Origin: Bifidobacterium cebidarum
GTDB taxonomy: Bacteria; Actinomycetota; Actinomycetes; Actinomycetales; Bifidobacteriaceae
Assembly (NCBI RefSeq): GCF_009193305.1
Contig: NZ_WBVS01000006.1
Span: forward strand, 90,029-154,028
Length of the DNA: 64,000 bases
Direction: 5' to 3'
Position numbers and translations under genes: made by a program. Of the stretch, positions 63,949 to 64,000 are shown one piece after another (position 1 is the first letter of the stretch; the number at the start of each line of letters is the position of its first letter). The notes beneath the pieces are model-generated. The model did no database searches. It saw nothing but the letters and a program-made list of their open reading frames with translations, and was not told where the DNA came from.

Positions 63949-64000
63949 CTCATTCAACCGGAGTTGTTCGGTTGGCATGATGTTGATTCAGCTGGCGGCA

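Overview
The window reads as chromosomal DNA of a high-GC Gram-positive bacterium, most likely a Bifidobacterium of the longum/breve type. I infer this from family content and gene order (DUF4193-dut-rel, sepH, rpoD-parE, leuS-comEA-comEC-holA-tsaE-tsaB-rimI-tsaD, sugar ABC permeases without a local ATPase), not from a database search. Almost all genes are ordinary chromosomal genes with strong Shine-Dalgarno sites. A few (lhr, the DUF4173-like membrane gene, the phosphodiesterase at 39.5 kb) have a -10-like hexamer 6-7 nt before the start codon and no Shine-Dalgarno site, which suggests leaderless mRNAs.

Layout. 1-3.1 kb: end of a sugar ABC importer operon (two permeases and a lipoprotein binding protein). 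3.1-9.3 kb: a small membrane protein, an acyltransferase (plsC), a PASTA-type Ser/Thr kinase, a polyprenyl diphosphate synthase and a DUF4192-like protein. 9.4-13.3 kb: primary sigma factor and topoisomerase IV subunit B; subunit A lies at 36.5-39.3 kb. 13.4-22.6 kb: a DUF4173-like membrane protein, an MFS carrier, ribokinase and the giant helicase Lhr. 22.6-24.3 kb: a 4-hydroxybutyrate-dehydrogenase-like Fe-ADH and a DUF1304 protein.

24.3-31.5 kb is the accessory part. A divergent, visibly GC-richer five-gene locus holds a TetR regulator, a CynX-type MFS carrier and an orphan ABC ATPase on the minus strand, and a DHA2 efflux pump and a CrtC/AttH-like lipocalin enzyme on the plus strand. A 32-bp palindrome lies between the two halves. 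A decayed stretch without genes lies on its left. On its right are a truncated phage-holin-like gene and other fragments.

31.5-36.5 kb: a sugar O-acetyltransferase, an orphan pseudo-receiver regulator and a small ABC/HTH operon in which a truncated permease is fused in frame to its ATPase. 39.3-49.8 kb: a phosphodiesterase, sepH, DUF4193, dut, rel, a cyclophilin, a Ser-rich membrane protein, a nitroreductase, an EamA transporter and a PNPOx-fold protein. 49.8-54.1 kb: a THUMP-like methyltransferase, a histidine phosphatase, CorA and an amino-acid-type binding lipoprotein. 54.2-63.9 kb: leuS, the DNA-uptake pair comEA-comEC, holA, the tRNA t6A cluster tsaE-tsaB-rimI-tsaD with overlapping start and stop codons, and a tRNA-Asn.

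The most unusual items are the efflux/lipocalin island with its palindrome, the permease-ATPase fusion, three striking inverted-repeat structures (3.15, 36.5 and 39.4 kb) and the response regulator whose receiver has lost its acidic pair. I saw no CRISPR array, intact insertion sequence or rRNA.
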